Shown here one piece after another: positions 1 through 6,279 of a DNA stretch of 32,333 nucleotides; position 1 is the first letter of the stretch; every line of letters starts with the position of its first letter. The stretch lies in the NCBI GenBank assembly GCA_023431215.1, contig JAEYXR010000037.1, forward strand, positions 1 through 32,333, written 5' to 3'. Source of the stretch: Bacillota bacterium (GTDB lineage: Bacteria > Bacillota > Clostridia > Oscillospirales > Ruminococcaceae). The notes under the pieces are model-generated. The model saw nothing but the letters and a program-made list of their open reading frames with translations. It was not told where the DNA came from and searched no databases. The position numbers were made by a program, and so were the translations under genes.

Positions 1-968
1 TCCCGGTACAAAGCCTCTGCTTCCGGTAGTGTCAGCAGACGCTCACCATAAGGAGGGTTGCAAACAACAATAGACTTTTGTGCAGGGGGGACAAAGTCTC
101 TCACATCCTTAACCGCAGTGGTAATCAAAGCTGATACACTGGCCCTTACAGCATTGCTTCTGGTAATCTCAACAGCCTCACTGCTGATGTCCGTACCAAA
201 GCCCTGGAAGGTAACGTCTTCCTTGCGCACCATACCAATGGCACTTTCACGTTCCTGTCTCCAAACAGTATTGGGGATACAGCCCCATCTTTCTGCTGAA
301 AAGCGACGGTAAAGACCGGGGGCAATATTTTTAGCCTTATAGGCAGCCTCAATTAAAAATGTGCCACTTCCGCAGAAAGGATCGTACAGTTGGGTGTCTG
401 GGTATATTCTTGCAATATCAAGTATGCCTGCTGCCAAAGTTTCCTTGATGGGAGCAAGATTAGATACCTTGCGATAGCCGCGTTTGTGCAGCCCTGCACC
501 AGAGGTATCCAGCATCACTGTTACCATATCCTTCATGATAGAAAACTGGATTTGAACCAGCTCTCCTGTTTCTTCAAACCAGGACAAGCCATACCGAGCG
601 CCAAGGCGCTTTACCGCCGCTTTTTTTATTATAGACTGACAATCCGGTACGCTATGCAATTGAGAGTTTAGAGACCAACCTTTCACCGGAAAACGGTCTT
701 TTTTGCCCACAAAATTCTCAAAAGGGAGTTTTTCAACCTCATCAAATAGTTGCGTAAAGCTGGTGGCTTTAAAAGTACCCAGTACTACCAAAACACGTTC
801 AGCCGTTCTCAGCCAAAGATTAGCCTTGGCAATGCTGCTCCAGTCTCCTTCAAAATCCACCCTTCCGTCGGTAACGGTAATGCCTTCGGCACCCATCCGC
901 TTAAGCTCACCAGAAAGCACACTTTCCAGCCCAAAATTGCAGGGGCAGCTCAGTTTTAGCTTGGTCAT
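1..968 (-). CDS. THUMP-domain class I RNA methyltransferase (RlmL/YpsC type), 3' end beyond window
   Basis: Partial gene: about 322 codons are visible and the C-terminus continues past position 1. The N-terminal half (residues about 1-165) fits a ferredoxin-like/THUMP RNA-binding region. A SAM-dependent methyltransferase fold follows, with motif I DPFCGSGTFLIEA at about residues 196-208 and the catalytic NPPYGER at about 304-310. NPPY is typical of base-amino (m2G or m6A) methyltransferases, so the family would modify 23S rRNA guanine N2, as RlmL and YpsC are thought to do; the exact target is inferred. The start is the ATG at 966-968, preceded by AAAGGA. It lies downstream of hpf, but a good terminator (994-1022) separates them. 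The frame is open throughout. Confidence 0.88.
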   Translation of the reverse strand, partial: MTKLKLSCPCNFGLESVLSGELKRMGAEGITVTDGRVDFEGDWSSIAKANLWLRTAERVLVVLGTFKATSFTQLFDEVEKLPFENFVGKKDRFPVKGWSLNSQLHSVPDCQSIIKKAAVKRLGARYGLSWFEETGELVQIQFSIMKDMVTVMLDTSGAGLHKRGYRKVSNLAPIKETLAAGILDIARIYPDTQLYDPFCGSGTFLIEAAYKAKNIAPGLYRRFSAERWGCIPNTVWRQERESAIGMVRKEDVTFQGFGTDISSEAVEITRSNAVRASVSALITTAVKDVRDFVPPAQKSIVVCNPPYGERLLTLPEAEALYR

Positions 969-993
969 AGATCCAATCCTTTTCCTTTCAAAA

Positions 994-1022
994 GCAGGGG
1001 CAGCATTTCTGCTGCCCACTGC
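994..1022 (-). terminator. Intrinsic terminator after hpf
   Basis: On the minus strand the 8-bp stem GGGCAGCA/TGCTGCCC closes a GAAA (GNRA) tetraloop. Four further pairs (GCAG/CTGC) extend it beyond a single bulged base, and TTTTG follows. It sits between the hpf stop and the methyltransferase start, so it either ends the hpf transcript or attenuates readthrough. Confidence 0.75.
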
Positions 1023-1042
1023 GTGTATAACAAAATAATCTT

Positions 1043-1567
1043 TTAGTCTGCTATGGGTTCTAAGAGACCGTAGTTATCGTCCTTACGACGATATACCACG
1101 TTAATCTCTCCGGTTTCTCCGTTACGGAACATAAAGAACTCATGTCCTAACATGTTCATTTGCAAAATGGCTTCTTCAGCATCCATAACGCCTACGTAAA
1201 ACTTTTTGGTTTTCACCAGCACATCCGGTGCATAATCTTCGTGGTCGTGTTCTTCTGCCAGCAATAGCTCCGCGCCTTTAAAGCGTTTTTCCAGCCTGTT
1301 TTTATTACGAACAATCTGTTGAACCAACACATCCACAGCCAGATCAAGGGAAGTGAGTCGGTCGTTACTATCGCGCTCCGCTCTAAAGAAAACGCCCTTG
1401 GATTTTACAGTCACCTCAACAGTCTCTATCTCATCCTCGTTGGTAACAATAATGGTCACCATGGGATCGTCATCAAAAAACTTCTCTAGTTTCTTAAGGC
1501 GCTTTTCGGCGTATTCCTTGAAGGAATCTTTAATGACAGTCTTTTTTCCAATGTAGTTGATATTCAT
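1043..1567 (-). CDS. hpf: Ribosome hibernation promoting factor, long form
   Basis: 174 aa, the usual size of long HPF (B. subtilis YvyD/HPF is about 189). The N-terminal domain (about 1-100) has the family beta-alpha-beta pattern, with KDSFKEYAEKRLKKLEKFF in the first helix. The C-terminal dimerisation domain (about 118-170) contains KTKKFYVGVMDAEEAI and MNMLGHEFFMFRN. In this family the N-domain binds the decoding centre of the 30S subunit and the C-domain dimerises 70S particles into inactive 100S ribosomes in stationary phase. The start ATG is preceded by GGGAGG. A sigma-A-like promoter lies about 70 bp upstream, so it is probably monocistronic between two terminators. Confidence 0.97.
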   Translation of the reverse strand: MNINYIGKKTVIKDSFKEYAEKRLKKLEKFFDDDPMVTIIVTNEDEIETVEVTVKSKGVFFRAERDSNDRLTSLDLAVDVLVQQIVRNKNRLEKRFKGAELLLAEEHDHEDYAPDVLVKTKKFYVGVMDAEEAILQMNMLGHEFFMFRNGETGEINVVYRRKDDNYGLLEPIAD

Positions 1568-1594
1568 AACGATACCTCCCTTTTGCTAAACCCG

Positions 1595-1622
1595 TATTAC
1601 GCCAGTCAAACTATGCGTAATA
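1595..1622. repeat. Inverted repeat in the hpf leader
   Basis: A perfect 8-bp inverted repeat, TATTACGC and GCGTAATA, separated by 12 bases. It lies between the predicted hpf -10 box (1640-1645) and the ribosome site, so it could be an operator or an mRNA stem-loop. No binding protein can be named from the sequence. Confidence 0.5.
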
Positions 1623-1639
1623 ACTAAATTTGCAATTAA

Positions 1640-1668
1640 ATTATATCATTATTTATTAAAAACTACAA
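1640..1668 (-). promoter_or_regulatory. Predicted sigma-A promoter of hpf
   Basis: On the minus strand a -35 like TTGTAG (1663-1668) and a consensus -10 TATAAT (1640-1645) are 17 bp apart. The -35 overlaps the stem of the preceding terminator. Confidence 0.6.
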
Positions 1669-1691
1669 GATGTTATATGACTAATCTTGTA
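1664..1691 (-). terminator. Intrinsic terminator after the amidohydrolase gene
   Basis: TACAAGAT pairs perfectly with ATCTTGTA across a 12-base loop, directly after the amidohydrolase stop codon, and GTTTTTAATA follows. The U-tract end of the hairpin coincides with the hpf -35 region. Confidence 0.6.
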
Positions 1692-2843
1692 CTATTTTAT
1701 AAATTTTCCATCAACAATGACATATTTTGGTGCTTGTAGCAATGCAATGGGGTTAGAGTCAAAGAACAATAAGTCTGCATCTTTGCCAGCACTGATAGAA
1801 CCTACCCGATTTTGAATGCCTGCAGCTTCTGCTGCATAAATAGTAATCAATTTTAATGCCTCCTGCATGGGTACTCCGCCTTTAACAGAAATCGCCGCAG
1901 AGGTGGCCAGCATATCGATGGGAACTTCCGGTGCATCAGTATTGATAGAAACTTTCACTCCTGCTTCCATAAGCTTGGCCGCATTAAAGCGCTCTGCATT
2001 TTTTAGTTCCGGTTTTGTACGTGTGCAAATGACCGGACCACACACCACAGGAACACCGGATTTTGCAATAACATCTGCTACCAAATGGCCCTCTGTGCCA
2101 TGGATGATTACACCGTCCAAATCAAACTCCCGTATCAGCCGCAACACGGTACAAATATCATCTGCCCGATGTGCATGAAAGTGAGCCTTAATCTCTTTTG
2201 TCAAAACAGGTAACAACGCTTCACATTTTGCATCCAATTCCGGCGGGTCTGTGTCTTCATCCTCCTGGGACTTTGCCAAGTCCTCCTGATAACGCTTTGC
2301 TTTTTGCAACTGCTCACGAATGATTGCAGTGATAGCCATACGTGTGCATGGCTGCTGTGACTTTTCGTTGTAAGTCACCTTAGGGTTTTCTCCCATTGCA
2401 AACTTCATTGCACAGGGTGCTTTAATAACCATTTCGTCAATGACACGCCCTGCTGTCTTCATTGCAGTAATTTGTCCCGCAACAGGGTTTGCACTTCCGG
2501 GGCCTGTCACTACTGTGGTAATACCATATTCCAACGCCTCGGAAAAAGCGCGGTCCATTGGATTAATGGCATCCAAAGAGCGCAGCTGAGGCGTACAGGG
2601 ATCTGTTTCTTCATTTCCATCATCACCCTCAAAAGCAAGACCATCCTCCCACATGCCAATATGACAATGGGCATCTATAAAACCCGGAGTTACCAGCAGC
2701 CCTTGCGCATCAAACTGTTGTGCATCACTTCCTAAATAAACACCGCTACCAACTTCCTCAATAATGCCATTTTGAATCACTATGTAACCATTTTCAATTT
2801 CACTGCTTACACAGGTATTGATTCTTGCATTTATAATAACCAT
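1692..2843 (-). CDS. Amidohydrolase family protein (imidazolonepropionase-related)
   Basis: 383 aa metal-dependent hydrolase of the amidohydrolase superfamily (COG1228-like). The layout is an N-terminal beta-sandwich segment (1-52), then the TIM barrel opening with TPGFIDAHCHIG, the H-x-H metal pair at residues 59 and 61. Further ligand candidates are in HFHAHRADD, IHGTEGH and INTDAPEVP (the catalytic Asp). A C-terminal sandwich strand (GKDADLLFFDSNP, IVDGKFIK) closes the protein. The family hydrolyses C-N bonds in cyclic amides, deaminates bases or cleaves dipeptides. The substrate cannot be told here and no histidine-degradation gene is adjacent. The start has AAGGAG seven bases upstream. 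It follows the yab cluster after a terminator, and no separate promoter is evident in the short gap. Confidence 0.88.
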   Translation of the reverse strand: MVIINARINTCVSSEIENGYIVIQNGIIEEVGSGVYLGSDAQQFDAQGLLVTPGFIDAHCHIGMWEDGLAFEGDDGNEETDPCTPQLRSLDAINPMDRAFSEALEYGITTVVTGPGSANPVAGQITAMKTAGRVIDEMVIKAPCAMKFAMGENPKVTYNEKSQQPCTRMAITAIIREQLQKAKRYQEDLAKSQEDEDTDPPELDAKCEALLPVLTKEIKAHFHAHRADDICTVLRLIREFDLDGVIIHGTEGHLVADVIAKSGVPVVCGPVICTRTKPELKNAERFNAAKLMEAGVKVSINTDAPEVPIDMLATSAAISVKGGVPMQEALKLITIYAAEAAGIQNRVGSISAGKDADLLFFDSNPIALLQAPKYVIVDGKFIK

Positions 2844-2874
2844 TTTTAAGCTCCTTGTATTTGCAGTTATAAAG

Positions 2875-2900
2875 AAAAGGGCCGATCATTCGACCCTTTT
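2875..2900 (-). terminator. Intrinsic terminator at the end of the yab/divIC operon
   Basis: An 11-bp stem with one G-U pair, AAAAGGGTCGA/TCGGCCCTTTT on the minus strand, closes an ATGA loop and runs into TTTTCTTTAT. It follows the S1-domain gene. Confidence 0.75.
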
Positions 2901-2924
2901 GATTTTATTCTAACAGCACATCGA

Positions 2925-3392
2925 TTACCCACGATTAGAACGACGCCCGGTACCGCGTTTGGGATCAGCCACCTTACGCAGATCAGACATACGATCATCG
3001 CTGCTCTTTTTAAACCTATTCATCATATCTTCAAAAGGATCTCCGGTGCTGGGAGCGGATGAGGAACGGTTAAAAGAACGGGGAGCACCGCCACCAAAAC
3101 CACCCCGCGGAGCACCTTGTCTCTGCTGTCCCTGGGGTCGTGGTGCAGGAGCTGGAGCCTCCTGTGTGGCTTTTATAGAAAGACTCACTTTATTCTCGGG
3201 GTTAATTCCAATAACCTTAACCTTAACAAGTTCACCCACCTTAAGATGATCATTGATGTCCTTTACATAGGTGTTAGCGACCTCAGAAATATGTATCATA
3301 CCTGTGCCACCGCCATCGATATCAACAAAAGCGCCATAATTGGTGATTTTTGCCACCTTGCCCTCAACAATCGATCCAACCTCTACCTGCAT
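2925..3392 (-). CDS. yabR: S1 RNA-binding domain protein (YabR-like)
   Basis: 155 aa. Residues about 1-75 form one S1 domain (VGSIVEGKVAKITNYGAFVDI, GMIHISE, VKVKVIGIN, KVSLSIK). The rest is a low-complexity Pro/Gln/Gly/Arg-rich linker and a basic tail ending KRGTGRRSNRG, likely disordered and RNA-binding. It is the last gene of the yab cluster, in the same place as B. subtilis yabR after divIC, and a terminator follows. The family binds RNA or ribosomes; a specific role is not established from this sequence. The best ribosome site (GAGAGGA) is rather far, about 13 bases, from the chosen ATG. Confidence 0.88.
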   Translation of the reverse strand: MQVEVGSIVEGKVAKITNYGAFVDIDGGGTGMIHISEVANTYVKDINDHLKVGELVKVKVIGINPENKVSLSIKATQEAPAPAPRPQGQQRQGAPRGGFGGGAPRSFNRSSSAPSTGDPFEDMMNRFKKSSDDRMSDLRKVADPKRGTGRRSNRG

Positions 3393-3421
3393 GTTTTCAA
3401 AAATTCCTCTCTGATAAGTTT

Positions 3422-3739
3422 TTATTTAATTCCAGAAACATCAACAAAGACTTTTTCTTCAGGATGCGCATAATCCAGTTCTTCTCTTGCTGCGCGTTCC
3501 ATCTTAGACTCGTCTTCCCGCAGGGCGTAAAGAACGTCTTTATTCATAAGCTTCTGGGTTTCTATCTGTTCCTCTAAAGCTGCAAGATCTTTTTTTACCG
3601 AAGAAATATCTGCTCGGGATTTAAAAAAGAAAACTGCAAGAACCACCAAAAGAGTAAGGATGATCATTTTGAGCACTGTGTTATAAGAAAAACCTTTTTT
3701 AAGCTTTGTCTTTCCTTCTTTTCCTTTTACTTTTTTCAT
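3422..3739 (-). CDS. divIC: Septum formation initiator family protein (DivIC/FtsL type)
   Basis: 105 aa bitopic membrane protein. A basic cytoplasmic N-terminus (KKVKGKEGKTKLKKG) is followed by one transmembrane helix (about residues 25-43) and an extracytoplasmic coiled coil (about 45-85). The short C-terminal motif is like the DivIC tail (REELDYAHPEEKVFVDV). DivIC forms a complex with FtsL and DivIB/FtsQ and regulates septal peptidoglycan synthesis. The identification rests on size, topology and position between yabQ and yabR. The start has AAAGGAG eight bases upstream and overlaps the end of yabQ by 41 bp, suggesting coupled translation. Confidence 0.87.
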   Translation of the reverse strand: MKKVKGKEGKTKLKKGFSYNTVLKMIILTLLVVLAVFFFKSRADISSVKKDLAALEEQIETQKLMNKDVLYALREDESKMERAAREELDYAHPEEKVFVDVSGIK

Positions 3740-4238
3740 CCTGCTCTCCTTTCTTAGGAGGTTTTGTGCTGTTCTTCTTATTATACAACAATTTAATTCT
3801 TGTTTTCAAGCGGATTTTGGCTTCATCACGCTTCTGTGCCAAATATTTACCGCTAATTTTCAATCCGTTTTCTAATTTATTCAAAATCCAATAAAAAGGG
3901 CTAAATATAATCCCCAGTACCCGACGTACTATAGCAATAATTTTTGCTGATATCCCAATTAGTAATCTGCCCAAAGAAAAGTAGTACAGCACCCACCCCA
4001 GCACTACACCAATAAAGATAAAATATCTTATTTGACCATGGTTTGACTCTAATAAGTAATTAAACAGAATGATACTGGAAAGCAAAAAGAACAGTAAATC
4101 TTCCAGTAGCACCAATAACGGCGGCATAATAAATGCTAGCCTGGTGATGCGAAAGAAATCGTAGATAATACCTAAAACGGCACCCAGCAACAATGAATTG
4201 AAAAAAATGGCGGCTTGCTCTGTGATATAGATCTCCAT
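3699..4238 (-). CDS. yabQ: Spore cortex biosynthesis protein YabQ
   Basis: 179 aa. It has four to five hydrophobic segments in the first 125 residues (for example FFNSLLLGAVLGIIYDFFRI and LVLLEDLLFFLLSSIILFNY), then a strongly basic cytoplasmic tail (KRDEAKIRLKTRIKLL, KSKRKRRKDKA). This is the YabQ family pattern; the B. subtilis protein is a little longer. In B. subtilis YabQ sits in the outer forespore membrane and is needed for cortex formation. The ribosome site AGGTGG overlaps the yabP stop, and its 3' end overlaps divIC. Position and topology together make the call secure. Confidence 0.92.
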   Translation of the reverse strand: MEIYITEQAAIFFNSLLLGAVLGIIYDFFRITRLAFIMPPLLVLLEDLLFFLLSSIILFNYLLESNHGQIRYFIFIGVVLGWVLYYFSLGRLLIGISAKIIAIVRRVLGIIFSPFYWILNKLENGLKISGKYLAQKRDEAKIRLKTRIKLLYNKKNSTKPPKKGEQDEKSKRKRRKDKA

Positions 4239-4246
4239 ACTGCCAC

Positions 4247-4528
4247 CTATTTAAAAAGCCTGCCAAAAAAGCCTCCACCCGCTGGCTGGGTATCACTATA
4301 GCTTATACTGTAGATATCGCCTTCCAAGGCAAGGTCACCTGTTACAACATCTATTTTATTAATGTGCAAACCAAAGCCCTTGATGACCAGTTCACCAATA
4401 TCGGTCATTAAAATAACCATTTGCTCGTCAAAGCTTTCAACATCACTGACGCCGCTGATAGAAACAGATTTTCGTCCTTCGATTACAATGGTATGCTCTA
4501 CGGGAACCTGCTTGTTGTCCATATTCAT
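4247..4528 (-). CDS. yabP: Sporulation protein YabP
   Basis: 93 aa, the usual size. It carries the YabP/YqfC family beta-rich core (HTIVIEGRKSVSISGV, SFDEQMVILMTDIGELVIKG, LALEGDIYSISY). In B. subtilis YabP is a mother-cell protein required for sporulation, transcribed by SigE. Here it lies between rqcP and yabQ as in Bacillus. Two starts four codons apart at most are possible (MNMDN or MDN); the first has GGAGGAAAGGAG just upstream. The 90-bp gap before it could hold a sporulation promoter, but I could not define one. Confidence 0.95.
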   Translation of the reverse strand: MNMDNKQVPVEHTIVIEGRKSVSISGVSDVESFDEQMVILMTDIGELVIKGFGLHINKIDVVTGDLALEGDIYSISYSDTQPAGGGFFGRLFK

Positions 4529-4618
4529 CCCGCTCCTTTCCTCCTCTCGGCTGCTTTTCGCCGTCCGATTCTATATCATGATTATGCCGGAAAAGAACGT
4601 TCTATGCGGTCTGTCTGG

Positions 4619-4864
4619 TCAACCCTCTAAAATCTGATAGTTTTGAGAAGCATTGTCTTTGTTAGTAGCTTCATTAAGTCCTTTAACCTGAAGCTTAACA
4701 GGACGCGTACCCAGGTTTACTTCAATAACATCCTCCAGCTTTACTTCGTAAGAAGCACGGGCTACCTTACCGTTTACCAATACCCTTCCGGCATCGCAAG
4801 CTTCATTTGCAATGGTTCGCCTTTTGATAATACGAGAAGCTTTTAAGTATTTATCCAATCTCAT
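4619..4864 (-). CDS. rqcP: S4-domain RNA-binding protein, ribosome quality control factor RqcP (YabO)
   Basis: 81 aa. The S4 fold covers almost the whole protein: MRLDKYLKASRIIKRRTIANEACDAG with VNGKVARASYEVK. It is the same length as B. subtilis YabO, renamed RqcP. With RqcH it extends stalled nascent chains on 50S subunits with C-terminal alanine tails. AGAAAGGAG precedes the ATG. It is followed by yabP, as in Bacillus, but upstream it is separated from mazG by an inserted HU gene and a 286-bp gene-free region. Confidence 0.95.
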   Translation of the reverse strand: MRLDKYLKASRIIKRRTIANEACDAGRVLVNGKVARASYEVKLEDVIEVNLGTRPVKLQVKGLNEATNKDNASQNYQILEG

Positions 4865-4916
4865 AATAATGCTCCTTTCTGCCGCTTTGCATTGGCAAAA
4901 AATAATAGAAAAGTCA

Positions 4917-4944
4917 CTCTTACCACTTAGAAGAATGATAAGAG
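4917..4944 (-). terminator. Terminator-like hairpin upstream of rqcP
   Basis: CTCTTATCA pairs with TGGTAAGAG (nine pairs, one G-U) across a 10-base loop. The tail is TGACTTTTCTATTATTTTTT on the minus strand. It lies 52 bp before the rqcP start, so it would terminate or attenuate transcription coming from HU or from a small RNA in between. Confidence 0.55.
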
Positions 4945-5063
4945 CATTTTACATATACTGTGTAGCAGTCGTGCCCCAAAGCAGTCTAAGTTTACCATCA
5001 TATGCTCCCGGGCTTGACGGTAGCGAGCAAAGAGAACGTATCTTCCTGTGCATCACCCTGAGA

Positions 5064-5098
5064 GGAAATAGCTTGAAACAAATTTAAAAGCTATCTCC
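5064..5098. terminator. Stem-loop with a T-run on the plus-strand side
   Basis: GGAAATAGCTT and AAGCTATCTCC form an 11-position stem: one A-C mismatch as plus-strand RNA, a G-U pair as minus-strand RNA. TTTTT (5099-5103) follows on the plus strand. The wobble favours a minus-strand RNA, while the T-run would suit a plus-strand terminator. The direction is undecided. Confidence 0.35.
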
Positions 5099-5110
5099 TT
5101 TTTATGAAGA

Positions 5111-5136
5111 CTGCCTCCGGATGGTTCCGGAGGCAG
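5111..5136 (-). terminator. Hairpin after the HU gene
   Basis: A perfect 11-bp stem CTGCCTCCGGA/TCCGGAGGCAG with a 4-base loop, 15 bp after the HU stop. The minus-strand tail (TCTTCATAAAA) is only modestly U-rich. It may act as an RNA-stabilising 3' end for an abundant HU mRNA as well as a terminator. Confidence 0.6.
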
Positions 5137-5150
5137 AAGCTTTTCTTTTC

Positions 5151-5423
5151 TTATTTGATAGCATCCTTCAGAGCTTTACCAGCTTTGAAGACAGGGTTCT
5201 TGGAAGCGGCGATGGAAATAGGCTCCTTTGTTCTGGGGTTGATACCGGAACGAGCAGCACGCTCTTTAACCTCAAAGGTTCCAAAGCCTACCAGAGAAAG
5301 CTTATCGCCCTTCTGCAGGGTCTCGGTAATGGAAGCGAACACAGCGGAAACAGCCTTTTCACTATCCTTTTTTGAAAGTCCGGTCTTTTCGGCTACTGCG
5401 TTTACAAGTTCTACCTTTGTCAT
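5151..5423 (-). CDS. hup: HU family DNA-binding protein
   Basis: 90 aa, exactly the family size. It begins MTKVELVNAVAEKTGLSKKD and carries the beta-arm motif GFGTFEVKERAARSGINPRT followed by KNPVFKAGKALKDAI. HU dimers bend and coat DNA and organise the nucleoid. The start at 5421-5423 is preceded by GGAGGT at ideal spacing; an upstream in-frame start would add 16 non-homologous residues and is rejected. The gene lies between mazG and rqcP; in B. subtilis hbs is elsewhere (next to spoIVA). In many clostridia HU is found here. A hairpin follows directly. Confidence 0.97.
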   Translation of the reverse strand: MTKVELVNAVAEKTGLSKKDSEKAVSAVFASITETLQKGDKLSLVGFGTFEVKERAARSGINPRTKEPISIAASKNPVFKAGKALKDAIK

Positions 5424-5443
5424 GTTTTTTACCTCCATAAATT

Positions 5444-6244
5444 TTAAACATTTTCTTTGGCGTTCTTCCAAATGCGGTTAAGTTCATCAATCGAACAGTC
5501 TTTTAAGTCTATTTGATTGGTTACTGCAATTTGTTCTACCGCGGTGAAGCGCTTGATGAATTTGTCAGTGGAACGATACAGTGATTCTTCAGGATCCAGC
5601 TTTAGCAAACGGGCGACATTAACGGCAGAAAACAACACATCACCCAACTCTTCATTGCAATTTTCACTGTCTGCCTTTGCAATCGCCTCTTCCAACTCTA
5701 TAATCTCACTTTTCAGGTCATTTAATGCATCCTGAATACTAGGATATTCAAAGCCGGTTTTGGCTGCACGCTTTTGCACCTTGTGGCTGCGAATAAGTGA
5801 CGGCAAAGCCCTAGATACGCCCTCCAAAGTGCTTGTGGCTGTCTGCTGCTGCTTTTCTTCCTTTTTAATGTTGTCCCAATTATCCAGCACTTGACCGGAG
5901 TCAGTTACATGGACATCACCAAACACGTGAGGATGGCGGTGAATCAGTTTTTTACAAATGCCATCGCAAACATCTGCGAAGCCAAAACTCTGCTTCTCTT
6001 TTTCCATTTGAGAATGAAAAACAACCTGTAGCAGCACATCGCCCAATTCTTCACAAAGCAGCTCCGGGTTTTCTTCATCAATTGCTTCTACCGCTTCATA
6101 GGTTTCCTCAATAAAGTTATTACGGATGGTATGGTGGTTTTGTTCCCTATCCCACATACAGCCATTATCACTTCTAAGGATTTCCATAATCTCCAGTAGA
6201 TCATCAATTGTATAAACAGATTTCAATGTAAAATTAGCTTTCAT
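5444..6244 (-). CDS. mazG: Nucleoside triphosphate pyrophosphohydrolase MazG
   Basis: 266 aa, matching the E. coli-type two-domain MazG. Both halves carry the all-alpha MazG signature. The N-domain has CMWDREQNHHTIRNNFIEE, then EAVEAIDEEN and CEELGDVLLQ. The C-domain has LKSEIIELEEAI and NEELGDVLFSAVN; the E/D residues bind Mg2+. It hydrolyses (d)NTPs to monophosphates and pyrophosphate, cleaning the pool of aberrant nucleotides. It occupies the yabN position, but B. subtilis YabN is a fusion with an N-terminal tetrapyrrole-methylase domain, which is absent here. GAGGTAACGG precedes the ATG. It is 35 bp after the spoVB-like gene. Confidence 0.95.
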   Translation of the reverse strand: MKANFTLKSVYTIDDLLEIMEILRSDNGCMWDREQNHHTIRNNFIEETYEAVEAIDEENPELLCEELGDVLLQVVFHSQMEKEKQSFGFADVCDGICKKLIHRHPHVFGDVHVTDSGQVLDNWDNIKKEEKQQQTATSTLEGVSRALPSLIRSHKVQKRAAKTGFEYPSIQDALNDLKSEIIELEEAIAKADSENCNEELGDVLFSAVNVARLLKLDPEESLYRSTDKFIKRFTAVEQIAVTNQIDLKDCSIDELNRIWKNAKENV

Positions 6245-6279
6245 CCGTTACCTCGTTATGTTAAACTGCCTTCCCTATT

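Larger units (their letters stand above)
4865..5150 (-). other. 286-bp intergenic region with several stem-loops, candidate small RNA or leader
   Basis: Between the HU and rqcP genes I see, on the minus strand in order: a perfect 11-bp hairpin (5111-5136) right after HU; an 11-bp stem (5064-5098) with one G-U pair; an 8-bp stem UACCGUCA/UGAUGGUA (4993-5022); and a terminator-like hairpin (4917-4944) followed by a U-rich tail. A 34-codon ORF (4949-5053) lies inside but has no ribosome site. This may be a small RNA released between two terminators, or a regulatory leader of rqcP. I do not recognise an Rfam family such as 6S, SRP or a riboswitch. No convincing promoter was found. Confidence 0.35.

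Noticed and set aside
1..140. Possible frameshift in the methyltransferase at a run of six G
   Set aside because: Read with six bases, the frame continues straight into the NPPYGER motif, so the gene is intact; it merely lacks a stop inside the window.
703..1038. Plus-strand ORFs of 69-111 codons opposite the methyltransferase
   Set aside because: They overlap a strong minus-strand gene with family motifs, have no ribosome sites and Ser/Thr/Pro-rich translations typical of antisense shadows. The same applies to the other plus-strand ORFs throughout the window, such as 12328-12825, 20831-21406 and 27950-28576.
4993..5053. 6S RNA, SRP RNA or a c-di-GMP riboswitch in the HU-rqcP gap
   Set aside because: I compared the known signatures from memory (SRP apical loop GGAAGCAGCC-type, 6S long hairpin with paired ends, GEMM motifs) and found none of them.
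5064..5103. A plus-strand small RNA ending at 5103
   Set aside because: A T-run follows the stem on the plus strand, but I found no credible plus-strand promoter upstream and the stem has an A-C mismatch in that direction. It stays only as an alternative.
5424..5471. N-terminal extension of HU to position 5471
   Set aside because: The extra residues do not match HU, and the ideal GGAGGT ribosome site precedes the internal ATG at 5423.
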